64,000 nucleotides of DNA from Lachnospiraceae bacterium. GTDB lineage: Bacteria > Bacillota > Clostridia > Lachnospirales > Lachnospiraceae. The number at the start of each line of letters is the position of its first letter. Position 1 is the first letter of the stretch. Under the pieces are notes generated by a model. The model saw only the letters and a list, made by a program, of their open reading frames with translations, made no database searches and was not told the origin of the DNA. Location: NCBI GenBank assembly GCA_022796795.1, contig JAAWJI010000022.1:1-64000 (forward strand), in the 5' to 3' direction. Below, piece by piece: positions 34,859 through 42,776 of this stretch. The position numbers and the translations under genes were made by a program.

Positions 34859-35581
34859 ATGCGTATAACAATGAAGAAAAGCAATTCCAATGGTCATGTA
34901 CTCCAGCGCAATCTGCTGTCAAACGCAGTGCTGGAGCAGCTGATGGATTGGATCATAGATGGAAAGCTCCACATGGGGGAAAAACTGAATCCGGATGAGC
35001 TGGCAGCAGAGCTGGGTGTGAGCAAGATGCCGATCCGGGAAGCACTGAATACGCTGGAGCGCATGGGGCTGGCGGAATCCATTCCCTATGTGGGTACCAG
35101 ACTGGTACAGCTGACCAGGGAGGATATCAGTGAGATTTATCTGATCCGCAAATCCCTGGAGGCAGCGGCAGCCCGGGAGGCCTGCACAAGGATTGACCAG
35201 GAGGCTATCCGGGAACTGGAGGAGGTTCATGAGAGCTATAAGCAAGCTGTAGGACAGGATAAGCTCGTGGCCCGGACCGTGTATGAGCTGAACCGGCAGT
35301 TTCATTTTACCATATACAAGGCCAGTGGAATGGAGAGACTCTGTTCCATGATTGAATCCTTGTGGGACATTCTATCTTTCTTTAAGCTGATCTATGGACA
35401 AAAGCTTATCTATGACGACGAATCCCGGGCGGAGATGATCGCAGAGCATCAAAGCTATCTGGATGCCCTGAAAAAGGGGGAGAGCGAGCTTTTGTTTGAA
35501 CTGGTTTCCCGGAATCTGGATAAACGCGTAAAGGATATTCCCTATGATTCCGTTGTATATTTTGACGCAGAGGAAAAATAA
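34859..35581 (+). CDS. GntR-family (FadR/FCD subgroup) transcriptional regulator
   Basis: 240 residues: winged helix at about 15-80 (ELAAELGVSKMPIREALNTL) and a helical FCD ligand domain (about 90-225) with metal-binding histidines in RQFHFTIY and AEHQSYLDAL. FCD regulators usually bind carboxylic or sugar acids and repress their own operon. Being the last gene of the ABC/isomerase operon, it likely controls the palindromic site at 24738. A second start at 34871 is possible. A strong terminator follows directly. Confidence 0.9.
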   Translation: MRITMKKSNSNGHVLQRNLLSNAVLEQLMDWIIDGKLHMGEKLNPDELAAELGVSKMPIREALNTLERMGLAESIPYVGTRLVQLTREDISEIYLIRKSLEAAAAREACTRIDQEAIRELEEVHESYKQAVGQDKLVARTVYELNRQFHFTIYKASGMERLCSMIESLWDILSFFKLIYGQKLIYDDESRAEMIAEHQSYLDALKKGESELLFELVSRNLDKRVKDIPYDSVVYFDAEEK

Positions 35582-35597
35582 GGGATTGCTGCTGGAG

Positions 35598-35626
35598 AGC
35601 TGCCGTATTATACGGCAGCTTATTTT
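35598..35626 (+). terminator. Terminator after GntR gene
   Basis: Perfect 10-bp stem AGCTGCCGTA-TTA-TACGGCAGCT followed by TATTTT. It separates the 11-gene operon from the RuBisCO-like gene, which therefore has its own promoter or depends on read-through. Confidence 0.85.
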
Positions 35627-35763
35627 GTATGCAAATTGCGCCCTGTAAAGGAAAAGCATTTTGGGGAAGCAATGCGCCCTGGCAAGTAACTGCCGCTGGC
35701 AGATCACGTTTGTTGGAGCTTAATGGAAGTTCCAGCTTTTCAAAAAAAGAAAGGAAATGCATT

Positions 35764-37035
35764 ATGATAGATAAAAATTTACATACCTATGGGGAAGAAA
35801 TTCGGGACAAGGAATTTGTCACGGCAGTATACCATATGGAGCTGCCCAGGGAGACGGATATTGTCAAAAAGGCGGAGCAGCTGGCAGTGGGCCAGACTGT
35901 GGGCACCTGGGTTCCGGTTCCCGGCATTACAGAGGAGATCCGGCAGCGGAACATGGGAAAAGTGGTGCGGATTTTTGACGTTCCCTCTGCGGATCTGTAT
36001 ACGCAAGTAAAGGAGCAGGTCCGGCAGTATGTGGTGGAGATCGCTTATCCTGCGGGGAATCTGTCCCATGATTTTCCCATGCTTTTGACGGCGCTTTTGG
36101 GAAACGACGCCTCCACCTCGGCCCAGGTTAAGCTTCTGGATATAGAGTTTCCGGAAGGATTCCGAAGGAATTTCCCCGGGCCGAAATATGGCGTGGAGGG
36201 GATACGCAGGCAGATGAAGGTGGAGCAACGGCCTCTGCTCTTAAACATGATTAAGCCCTGTACGGGATTGTCCCCCAAAGAGGGAGCAAAGATTTTTTAT
36301 GAGGTAGCAAAGGGAGGCGTGGACTTTATCAAGGATGACGAGCTTTTGGGAAATGTGGAAAATTCTCATCCCTGGGATCGGGTGCAGGCTTACCAGGAAG
36401 CGGCACGGGCAGCCTTTGAGGAGACGGGGAAAGAGGTGATTTATATTGTAAATGTCACCGACGGGGCCCGCACCATAGAGGATACAATCAAGCGGGCGCT
36501 GGACAGGGGCGCACAGATGATGATGATGAATATTTCCGTGCTGGGCTATAGTCTGTTTTGTAAGATTGCGGAGGAAGTCCCCGTGCCTGTGCTGGCCCAC
36601 AATGCGGGAGCGGGGATTTTTTATGAGGGGCTGTCAAGCGGCATGAGCTCCCCCCTGGCAGCAGGAAAGCTGATCCGTCTGGCGGGAGCGGATATGGTAA
36701 TGATCAATACCCCTTACGGCGGCTATCCGCTGGGCAGACAGAAATACCTGGAGATTCTTCAGAAGCTTTTGCTTCCCTACGGAACAATCCGGCCATCCTT
36801 TCCCATTATAGGCGGAGGAGTACATCCCGGCATGGTAAAACGATATATGGAAGAGGCGGGACAGGATATGATTCTGGCGGCAGGCGGTTCCATCCTTGGA
36901 CATCCCATGGGAGCTGCGGCCGGAGGCCGGGCCATGATGGCTGCCATATCGGCAGTGATGGAGGGGAAGACCCTGGAAGACGCCGCAGAGGAATCCGGAG
37001 AATTAAAAAAGGCGTTGGAGCTTTGGGGGGACTGA
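35764..37035 (+). CDS. RuBisCO-like protein (form IV, ribulose-bisphosphate carboxylase large-chain family)
   Basis: 423 residues with the RuBisCO large-subunit barrel. The metal-binding motif GGVDFIKDDE is intact, with Lys190 as the lysine to be carbamylated and Asp192/Glu193 as ligands, and GGSILGHPMGAAAGG matches the phosphate-binding end. The first catalytic Lys164 is kept (MIKPCTGL), but the second lysine of the KPK motif is Cys166 and the loop-6 lysine is missing, so it cannot be a true CO2-fixing enzyme. Known form IV members act in methionine salvage or on 3-oxo-isoapionate phosphate in apionate catabolism. Context favours a sugar-acid reaction. Start at 35764 with AAAGGAAA upstream. 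Confidence 0.9.
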   Translation: MIDKNLHTYGEEIRDKEFVTAVYHMELPRETDIVKKAEQLAVGQTVGTWVPVPGITEEIRQRNMGKVVRIFDVPSADLYTQVKEQVRQYVVEIAYPAGNLSHDFPMLLTALLGNDASTSAQVKLLDIEFPEGFRRNFPGPKYGVEGIRRQMKVEQRPLLLNMIKPCTGLSPKEGAKIFYEVAKGGVDFIKDDELLGNVENSHPWDRVQAYQEAARAAFEETGKEVIYIVNVTDGARTIEDTIKRALDRGAQMMMMNISVLGYSLFCKIAEEVPVPVLAHNAGAGIFYEGLSSGMSSPLAAGKLIRLAGADMVMINTPYGGYPLGRQKYLEILQKLLLPYGTIRPSFPIIGGGVHPGMVKRYMEEAGQDMILAAGGSILGHPMGAAAGGRAMMAAISAVMEGKTLEDAAEESGELKKALELWGD

Positions 37036-37120
37036 AATCTTATACTAGTCATTGTCTCTGGAGTTTGGTACAATAATACTGCTGAGGGTAAGGTAAGAGG
37101 AATAATGGAGGAGAGAGGCT

Positions 37121-38563
37121 TTGACACACAAAAGAAAAATCCGGATTTTGATCATAGAGGCGATTGTGGCAATGGCCCTGGCTTTACTTTTGCTGGCCAT
37201 GTTGTTGGTTCAGGAGAAAGAGGAGCACGTACCGGCGGACAGCCAGATCCCGGAGGCTTCCGGGGAGAAGAGCTTTGGGGAGGAGAATTCCGGGGAGAAG
37301 GAGCTGGGGGAAATGGGGGATGACAAGGGGGATGCTTTGGAGGAGGATCCTGGACAGACCCAAAGTGACCTTAAGGAGGCGCCGGGGGAATATTCTGCGC
37401 TGTCCTGGGGGATTGATGTCTCGGAGCATCAGGAGATTATTGACTGGCAGCAGGTGGCTTCTGCAGGCGTGGACTTTGCCATGGTGCGAGTGGGATATCG
37501 CCGCTCGGTCAGCGGGGAGATGGTGGAGGACCGCTGCGCCCGGTACAATTTGCAGGAGGCGTCGGCTTTGGGCATTCCTGTGGGGGCCTACTTTTTTTCC
37601 ACAGCGATCAACGAGGAGGAGGCCCGGGAGGAGGCCCGGTGGGTCCTGGATCTGCTGGCTGGGTATCCCATAACCTATCCCGTGGTTTATAACTGCGAGG
37701 GCTTCCAGAACGAATCCAGCCGCCAGCACAATCTGACTATTGAGGAGCGTTCCGGACTGGCCCGTATTTTTCTGGATCAGGTGGAGCAGGAAGGATATAC
37801 AGGCATGTTTTATGCGGCCAGAAGTGAGTTGGCCGGGAATTTTCTCTGGGATACGGAAGGACTAGAACGGGAATACCGGATTTGGGTGGCTCAATATGTG
37901 GATCCGGAAAACGTGGAGGTGGACAGACCGGATTATGACGGAGCCTATGTGATGTGGCAGTATACGGACAAGGGGACAATACCGGGGATCCGAACCGTGG
38001 TGGATCTAAACAGGGCCTATATTGGATATAGCAGGTTGGGACAGCCTAAGGGGCAGCCGGCGGCTCCTGTAGATCCCAACCCGGAGGTGGGCGTAACCTT
38101 CGAGGAGGTGGAAGAGCAGGTAACGGCTAAAGAAATGGTGAACCTGCGCAGCACCATGGATCAGAGTGAGGAAGGAAATATTGTGGCAAAGCTTAGGAAT
38201 GGGGAGACGGCCCTGCGCACGGGAAAGGGCAGCAACGGCTGGTCCCGCCTGGAGTATGACGGACAGATTGTCTATGCGGTCTCCAGCTTCCTTACAGAAG
38301 ACACCAGCTACCGGACGCCCCAGAGGGAGCCTGAAGGCGAATTTAAAACCCAGTTTACCCGCGTTTCAGAGCTGGTCACAGCCAAGGAGGTAACCAATCT
38401 GCGCAACCGTCCCAGTGTGGAGGATCCTTCTCAGGTGATTGTCCAGCTGTATCATGGGGAGGTGATTACCCGCACCGGCGTTTCGGATGTGGGCTGGTCC
38501 CAGGTGGAGTATAACGGGCAGACCCTTTACTGTATCAGCAGTTATCTGGAGGCGGCGGAGTAG
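37121..38563 (+). CDS. GH25 muramidase (lysozyme) with membrane anchor and two SH3-like repeats
   Basis: 480 residues. TTG start with GGAGGAGAG upstream. Residues 8-29 form a single membrane helix/signal anchor, 30-92 a Glu/Gly-rich linker, 93-300 the GH25 barrel starting GIDVSEHQ (Asp99), and the C-terminus two SH3-like wall-binding repeats (about 328-390 and 410-478, each with VTAKE-VNLR). It should cleave cell-wall glycan from outside the membrane. The catalytic DxE reads N-C-E (Asn191, Glu193) in VVYNCEGF, so one of the usual acids is replaced by Asn; this variant may be slower or rely on other residues. Confidence 0.88.
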   Translation: MTHKRKIRILIIEAIVAMALALLLLAMLLVQEKEEHVPADSQIPEASGEKSFGEENSGEKELGEMGDDKGDALEEDPGQTQSDLKEAPGEYSALSWGIDVSEHQEIIDWQQVASAGVDFAMVRVGYRRSVSGEMVEDRCARYNLQEASALGIPVGAYFFSTAINEEEAREEARWVLDLLAGYPITYPVVYNCEGFQNESSRQHNLTIEERSGLARIFLDQVEQEGYTGMFYAARSELAGNFLWDTEGLEREYRIWVAQYVDPENVEVDRPDYDGAYVMWQYTDKGTIPGIRTVVDLNRAYIGYSRLGQPKGQPAAPVDPNPEVGVTFEEVEEQVTAKEMVNLRSTMDQSEEGNIVAKLRNGETALRTGKGSNGWSRLEYDGQIVYAVSSFLTEDTSYRTPQREPEGEFKTQFTRVSELVTAKEVTNLRNRPSVEDPSQVIVQLYHGEVITRTGVSDVGWSQVEYNGQTLYCISSYLEAAE

Positions 38564-38633
38564 GGGGATTTTGTCAAAGCATTGTCTTTCCATCTTTCAT
38601 CTTATGTGTTCCCTTTCTAAATAGCATCAATAG

Positions 38634-38692
38634 AACGAAGAGCATCTGCAATCCTACTTTTAAGAGCGGATTGACAGATGCTCTACTTCGTT
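38634..38692 (+). terminator. Long hairpin (terminator of GH25 gene) embedding a promoter -35
   Basis: The 5' arm (38634-38654: AACGAAG, AGCATCTG, AATCC) pairs with the 3' arm (38668-38692: GGATT, CAGATGCT, CTTCGTT) with small bulges, about 20 bp in all. There is no long T-run. Its 3' arm contains the TTGACA of the following promoter, so a structure and a promoter share the same bases. Confidence 0.65.
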
Positions 38693-38747
38693 GTATAGTA
38701 TAGGCATACTGTACAATATTAATAAATATAGTTCATTATTGCTGAAC
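38671..38747 (+). promoter_or_regulatory. Promoter and two operator-like motifs upstream of fucosidase 1
   Basis: TTGACA (38671-38676), 17-bp spacer, TATAGT (38694-38699). Overlapping and just after the -10 is AGTATAG-GCATA-CTGTACA (38697-38715), matching the perfect palindrome in the iclR promoter. Further down is GTTCA-TTATTGC-TGAAC (38731-38747), which is the reverse-complement equivalent of the site at 41293-41309. Both motifs recur at the importer operon, defining one regulon. Confidence 0.7.
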
Positions 38748-38797
38748 AACTGTGAGAAAAGCGAAACATATAGAAAAAGAGAAAGGAAAATTCACAG

Positions 38798-40087
38798 ATG
38801 GGAGATAGCAGAACAGACAAACGCATGGCCTGGTTTCGGGAGGCCAGATATGGGATTTTCATTCACTGGGGGCTTTACGCTCAGTTGGGCGGTTATTGGA
38901 ACGGGGAGAAGGTAACGGCCTTTGACGGTGCGGAATGGATCATGCGGGATGGAAAGATTCCGGTGGAGGAGTACCGGAAGCTTGCAAAGGAATTTAATCC
39001 TGTGGAATTTGACGCGGATGCTATGGTGGCCAGGGTGGCTGCCTACGGGGGCAAATACTTGTGTTTTACGGCAAAACACCACGACGGTTTTGCTATGTAC
39101 CACAGCCAGGTCTCCGATTACAATATTATGCATACGCCTTTTGGACGGGATGTGGTAAAGGAGCTATCAGAGGCCTGCGCCAAATATGGGATTATTTTCT
39201 GCCTGTACTATTCTCAGATGCAGGATTGGGAGGATCCGGATGCAGACGGAAATACCTGGGATTTTGACCCGGAGAAAAAGAATTTCAGCGCCTATTTTTA
39301 TAGGAAGGTAAAACCACAGGTCCAGGAGCTTTTAACCAATTACGGGAAGATCGGCATGATCTGGTTTGATACGCCCTATGATATGCCCCGGGATCTGAGT
39401 GATGAATTGGCGGAATTTGTCCATGAGCTGCAGCCGGACTGCCTGATCAGTGGACGGATCGGTTACGGCCTGGGGGATTTTCGGGAAATGAATGACAACG
39501 CCATTCCCCACAACCTGTTTCCGGAGGATTGGGAGAGCCCTATGACCTTAAACAATACCTGGGGCTATTCCAAGACGGATCATCACTGGAAATCCGCCAG
39601 GACCGTGGTGGATATGATGGTGAATATTGCAGGAAAAGGCGGAAATCTGCTTTTGAACATTGGACCGGACGAGCTGGGCAGGATTCCCCAGGAAAGCGAC
39701 GATATTTTAATGGAAGTGGGACAGTTTTTAGAGAAAAACGGGGAGAGCATTTACGGAACCATTGGGATGCCAGACTTTCCCTATGACAATGTGTGGGGCG
39801 GCTGTACCAGGAAGAAGGACCGCTTCTATCTCCATGTACTCACGTACCCGGATGAACCCTATGAAATCCGCATTTACAATCTCAAATCCAAGGTGAGGCG
39901 AGTGTATCTGCTGGAAACAGGGGAAGAGCTTTCGTTTGTCCAAAAATATGAGATTGCCAGGGATGAATACCGATTCCGCACCTTTTTCCCGGAAAAGCCG
40001 GTAAATGTTTTGGATACCGTGGCGGTGGTGGAGCTGGATACGCCTCTGGAATACCATGACCTGCGGACTATTTACGCCCAAAAATAA
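38798..40087 (+). CDS. Alpha-L-fucosidase, GH29 family (1)
   Basis: 429 residues, no signal peptide, so intracellular. GH29 hallmarks are FIHWGLY, CFTAKHHDGFAMYHS and the nucleophile Asp191 in GMIWFDTPYD, followed by NNTWGYS and GKGGNLLLNIGP. It lacks the extra C-terminal carbohydrate-binding domains of secreted fucosidases. It should release L-fucose (or a related deoxysugar) from short oligosaccharides brought in by the ABC importer encoded downstream. Own promoter with operators shared with that importer. ATG with AAAGGAAA upstream. About 60% identical by eye to the second copy at 44529. Confidence 0.92.
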   Translation: MGDSRTDKRMAWFREARYGIFIHWGLYAQLGGYWNGEKVTAFDGAEWIMRDGKIPVEEYRKLAKEFNPVEFDADAMVARVAAYGGKYLCFTAKHHDGFAMYHSQVSDYNIMHTPFGRDVVKELSEACAKYGIIFCLYYSQMQDWEDPDADGNTWDFDPEKKNFSAYFYRKVKPQVQELLTNYGKIGMIWFDTPYDMPRDLSDELAEFVHELQPDCLISGRIGYGLGDFREMNDNAIPHNLFPEDWESPMTLNNTWGYSKTDHHWKSARTVVDMMVNIAGKGGNLLLNIGPDELGRIPQESDDILMEVGQFLEKNGESIYGTIGMPDFPYDNVWGGCTRKKDRFYLHVLTYPDEPYEIRIYNLKSKVRRVYLLETGEELSFVQKYEIARDEYRFRTFFPEKPVNVLDTVAVVELDTPLEYHDLRTIYAQK

Positions 40088-40133
40088 AAGACAGCCGCTT
40101 TTTCTGATTCACATACAGGAAAGCGGCTGTCTT
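40088..40133. terminator. Bidirectional terminator between fucosidase 1 and iclR
   Basis: AAGACAGCCGCTTT and AAAGCGGCTGTCTT form a 14-bp stem around an 18-base loop, between convergent genes. Confidence 0.85.
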
Positions 40134-40149
40134 GCTTAATTATGGAGGA

Positions 40150-40974
40150 TTAAGGGTAAGGATCGCAGGTAGGAAAGAGCTCCGCATTGGATGCCAGCAG
40201 ATTGGCGCCATTGGATAGCAGGGTGGCAAACTGTACCATATTTTCATCTGGCATACCGAGGACGGAACCTGTCAGGCTTAAGGCGCCTAAAAGGCGGTTG
40301 GAGGAACAGATGGGAACAGCCACCCCTTTTACGTTGGGAAACTCCTCACAGTTTTCCAGGGCATAGCCTCTTTCCCGAATGATCTGAAGTTCTGCCTTTA
40401 AGGCGTCCCGGTCTGTGACTGTGGTGGTGGTAAAGCGGGGAAGACCCCAAGTATTAATAATGAGATCCACCATGTTCTCAGGCATTTCGCTTAACATAAC
40501 CTTTCCGCAGCTGCTGCAGTGCATAGGCGTACAGCGTCCGGTGATAGAATAAGAAATATTTCTGTTTCCTGGATTGACGCTCTGCAAATAGAAAGCCCGG
40601 CCCTTTTTGGGAATGGTCAGATATACAATTTGCCCGCTCTGTCTCTGGATTTCTTCCATGATGGGAATGGCATAATGGAGAATGGGAAGGGAGGCACGGA
40701 TATGATAACTCATCTCCAAAAGCTCGATGCCCAGACGATAGTGAGAGTTGGGCAGCTTCTGAATATAGCCAAAGGTCTCCAGGGTTTTCAGAATATTTAC
40801 CATCGTGCTCTTGGAAATGGAGAGCTCCCGGGACAGCTGAGTCAGGCTCCATTCCGGCTGACTTACCGTAAAAGTCTGGAGGGTGCGGATGCATTTTGCA
40901 ACAGAACCCAGAAACCAGGCGGGGGTTTCTTCTGTCGGGGTTGGGAGATTCATAGAAATATTCTGATTATCCAT
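40150..40974 (-). CDS. IclR-family transcriptional regulator of the fucosidase regulon
   Basis: 274 residues: winged HTH at about 25-85 (LSRELSISKSTMVNILKTLE) and the IclR GAF-like effector domain with the GRCTPMHCSSCGKVMLSEMP segment and a C-terminal VAVPICSSNRLLGALSLTG block. Start ATG preceded by AAAGGAAA. It is divergent from the importer operon and convergent with fucosidase 1; motif sharing among the three promoters makes it their likely regulator and an autoregulator. The inducer is presumably fucose or a fucosylated sugar. Confidence 0.92.
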   Translation of the reverse strand: MDNQNISMNLPTPTEETPAWFLGSVAKCIRTLQTFTVSQPEWSLTQLSRELSISKSTMVNILKTLETFGYIQKLPNSHYRLGIELLEMSYHIRASLPILHYAIPIMEEIQRQSGQIVYLTIPKKGRAFYLQSVNPGNRNISYSITGRCTPMHCSSCGKVMLSEMPENMVDLIINTWGLPRFTTTTVTDRDALKAELQIIRERGYALENCEEFPNVKGVAVPICSSNRLLGALSLTGSVLGMPDENMVQFATLLSNGANLLASNAELFPTCDPYP

Positions 40975-41019
40975 AAGTCGGTTTCCTTTCGAGTGTAATG
41001 TGTGGAGTATATGAACAGA

Positions 41020-41073
41020 AGTACAGCTTTACTGTACTATGGTTAGTGTATAGAATTTTTCCAGAATAGTCAA
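41020..41073 (-). promoter_or_regulatory. iclR promoter with perfect palindromic operator
   Basis: On the minus strand TTGACT and TACACT are spaced by 17 bp (41045-41073). Directly at the expected start lies AGTACAG-CTTTA-CTGTACT (41020-41038), a perfect 7-bp inverted repeat, fitting autorepression. The 40975-41343 gap otherwise holds only the divergent promoter at 41231. Confidence 0.7.
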
Positions 41074-41230
41074 GATATTCCTGCTATCTCTTGTCGAAAA
41101 TGTTCAAAAGATCAGGTGAAAAGAGAAAAAAATACTATAAATTGCATAATTTTGTTGAACATATCGTACAAAATCGAAATCTTATAATTGTTAGTTCCTC
41201 ACAAAATCTATTTGAATTTCCCCTGAATGG

Positions 41231-41309
41231 TTGACAAAATAGCTAAATTAATATATAAATAAAATGTACAGTATATAGTTATACAAAATAAAGTTCAGTA
41301 ATAATGAAC
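41231..41309 (+). promoter_or_regulatory. Promoter and operators of the fucosidase importer operon
   Basis: TTGACA (41231-41236), 17-bp spacer, TATAAA (41254-41259). TGTACAG at about 41265 matches one half of the iclR palindrome (the other half is degenerate), and GTTCA-GTAATAA-TGAAC lies at 41293-41309, about 27 bases past the start, the same layout as at fucosidase 1. Confidence 0.7.
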
Positions 41310-41343
41310 TAAAGAGAGGAAAAAGGTATAAGGAGGTAGAAAA

Positions 41344-42699
41344 ATGAAAAAAATGGTAGCATTGTTGTTGGCGGCAGTTATGGCGTGTTCTGTGACGGCG
41401 TGCGGATCCAAAGATACACCTGCAGAAACGGACAGTCCTTCTACGGCGGCGCCGGAGGCCGAGAAGGAGACCGGAAGCGCTTCTGGGGACCAGGTGGTAA
41501 TCACGTTTGCCAGCCGGGAGGACCCCACGGGTTCTGACGCGGCCAGCGCCTACCAGATGAAAATGATCGAAAAGTTCAATGAAATGGATAACGGGATTCA
41601 TGTGGATTTGGTATGGAATACCCTGGAGGCGGATTATCTGGACAGGCTGGCAACAGATATTGCCTCCGGGGACTGTCCCAACGTATTTCTGGAATATGGC
41701 GGCTCCCGAGTGCTGGATTATCTGGATGCAGGACTGATTCTGGATATGACCCCATACTATGAGGAAGATCCGGATTGGTACGATTCCGTATATGAAGCCA
41801 TGTGGACGCCCTGTCTATTTGAGGAATACGGATATGAAGGAATTTATGGAATTCCCTATGATACCTATGAAGTTGTACTGGTTTACAATAGCGCTTACTT
41901 AGAGCAATGCAATCTGGAAGTGCCGAGGACCTGGGAGGAACTGATGCATTGCTGCAAGGTACTGAAAGAGAACCACATCCAGCCCTTTATGGTAGGGGAG
42001 AAGGATTCCTACCGGCTGGGGCATCTGTTTTCCAATCTGGCCATCACCAGCTATGGAGAGGATGCCATAAAGATTGGAAACAGAGAGACTGGTTACGATT
42101 CTGAGGAAGCGAAAGCCATCTATCAAATGATCATTGATGCCTATGAGGCAGGCTATTTCGGAGACAACATTTTGTCCTATGGCGCTTCGGAGGAGCGGGT
42201 TTACACCGGATCCGGAGAGTGCGCGTTTACCTGGGACTTAACCAGCCGTCTCTATTGGCTGGAGGATTCTCAGGAATTAAATGCGGGGAATCTGCATGTG
42301 ACTCATTTTCCAGCTGTCAGGGAGGAATACTATGGCTGGTGCCAGGGCGGCGCTTCCAGAGCCTTTTACATTTCAGCTCAGGCCAGCGAAGAGGAGATCG
42401 CGGCTTCCGTAGAGTTTCTGAAATACTATACCAGTCAGGAATTTGTGGCAGGCCTGTCCAAGGCTGTCAACAGCATTTATTCCATCAAAGTGGATGATGT
42501 GGAGTTTTCCAGCTATATTTATGACGAAGCGGTTCAGGTGGTAAATGAAAATAAGGGTCTGGTGTCAGAGCTGCAGAATTATGACAGCGAGGCCGCGGGA
42601 CTCACCATTGTCAGAGATGCGCTGCAGAGCATTGTATTAGGGGCCACGGCAGAAGATTTGGCCAACACCATTGTGGAAGGCTACGAGGATATCGAATAA
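41344..42699 (+). CDS. Carbohydrate ABC transporter substrate-binding lipoprotein (CUT1 family)
   Basis: 451 residues. Signal peptide with lipobox VTAC (Cys20), then a Ser/Thr/Glu-rich linker and a type II oligosaccharide-binding fold (VVITFASREDPTGSDAASAY ...; later GECAFTWDLTSR). It should capture short fucosylated oligosaccharides for the two permeases that follow. AAGGAGGT upstream. The hairpin after its stop probably raises its level over the permeases. The operon has no ATPase gene; a shared MsmK/UgpC-type ATPase elsewhere would be needed, which is common for CUT1 systems in Firmicutes. Confidence 0.92.
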   Translation: MKKMVALLLAAVMACSVTACGSKDTPAETDSPSTAAPEAEKETGSASGDQVVITFASREDPTGSDAASAYQMKMIEKFNEMDNGIHVDLVWNTLEADYLDRLATDIASGDCPNVFLEYGGSRVLDYLDAGLILDMTPYYEEDPDWYDSVYEAMWTPCLFEEYGYEGIYGIPYDTYEVVLVYNSAYLEQCNLEVPRTWEELMHCCKVLKENHIQPFMVGEKDSYRLGHLFSNLAITSYGEDAIKIGNRETGYDSEEAKAIYQMIIDAYEAGYFGDNILSYGASEERVYTGSGECAFTWDLTSRLYWLEDSQELNAGNLHVTHFPAVREEYYGWCQGGASRAFYISAQASEEEIAASVEFLKYYTSQEFVAGLSKAVNSIYSIKVDDVEFSSYIYDEAVQVVNENKGLVSELQNYDSEAAGLTIVRDALQSIVLGATAEDLANTIVEGYEDIE

Positions 42700-42706
42700 G
42701 GAGCAG

Positions 42707-42757
42707 ATCAGAGCTGCTGCGAAAGCAGAAGATTTCTGCCAGGGCGGCAGCTCTGAT
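42707..42757 (+). terminator. Intercistronic hairpin after binding-protein gene
   Basis: ATCAGAGCTGC pairs with GCAGCTCTGAT around an internal structured loop, followed by TTTTAT; a leaky terminator or mRNA stabiliser before the permeases. Confidence 0.65.
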
Positions 42758-42776
42758 TTTATAAGGAGGTTAGAGA

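Noticed and set aside
35629-35763. 45-codon extension of the RuBisCO-like gene
   Set aside because: It starts right behind the terminator of the GntR gene; the family N-terminus and ribosome site are at 35764.
35621-35763. Possible riboswitch upstream of the RuBisCO-like gene
   Set aside because: Only two short direct repeats (TGCGCCCTG) and a weak hairpin are visible; no known class or covariation evidence by eye.
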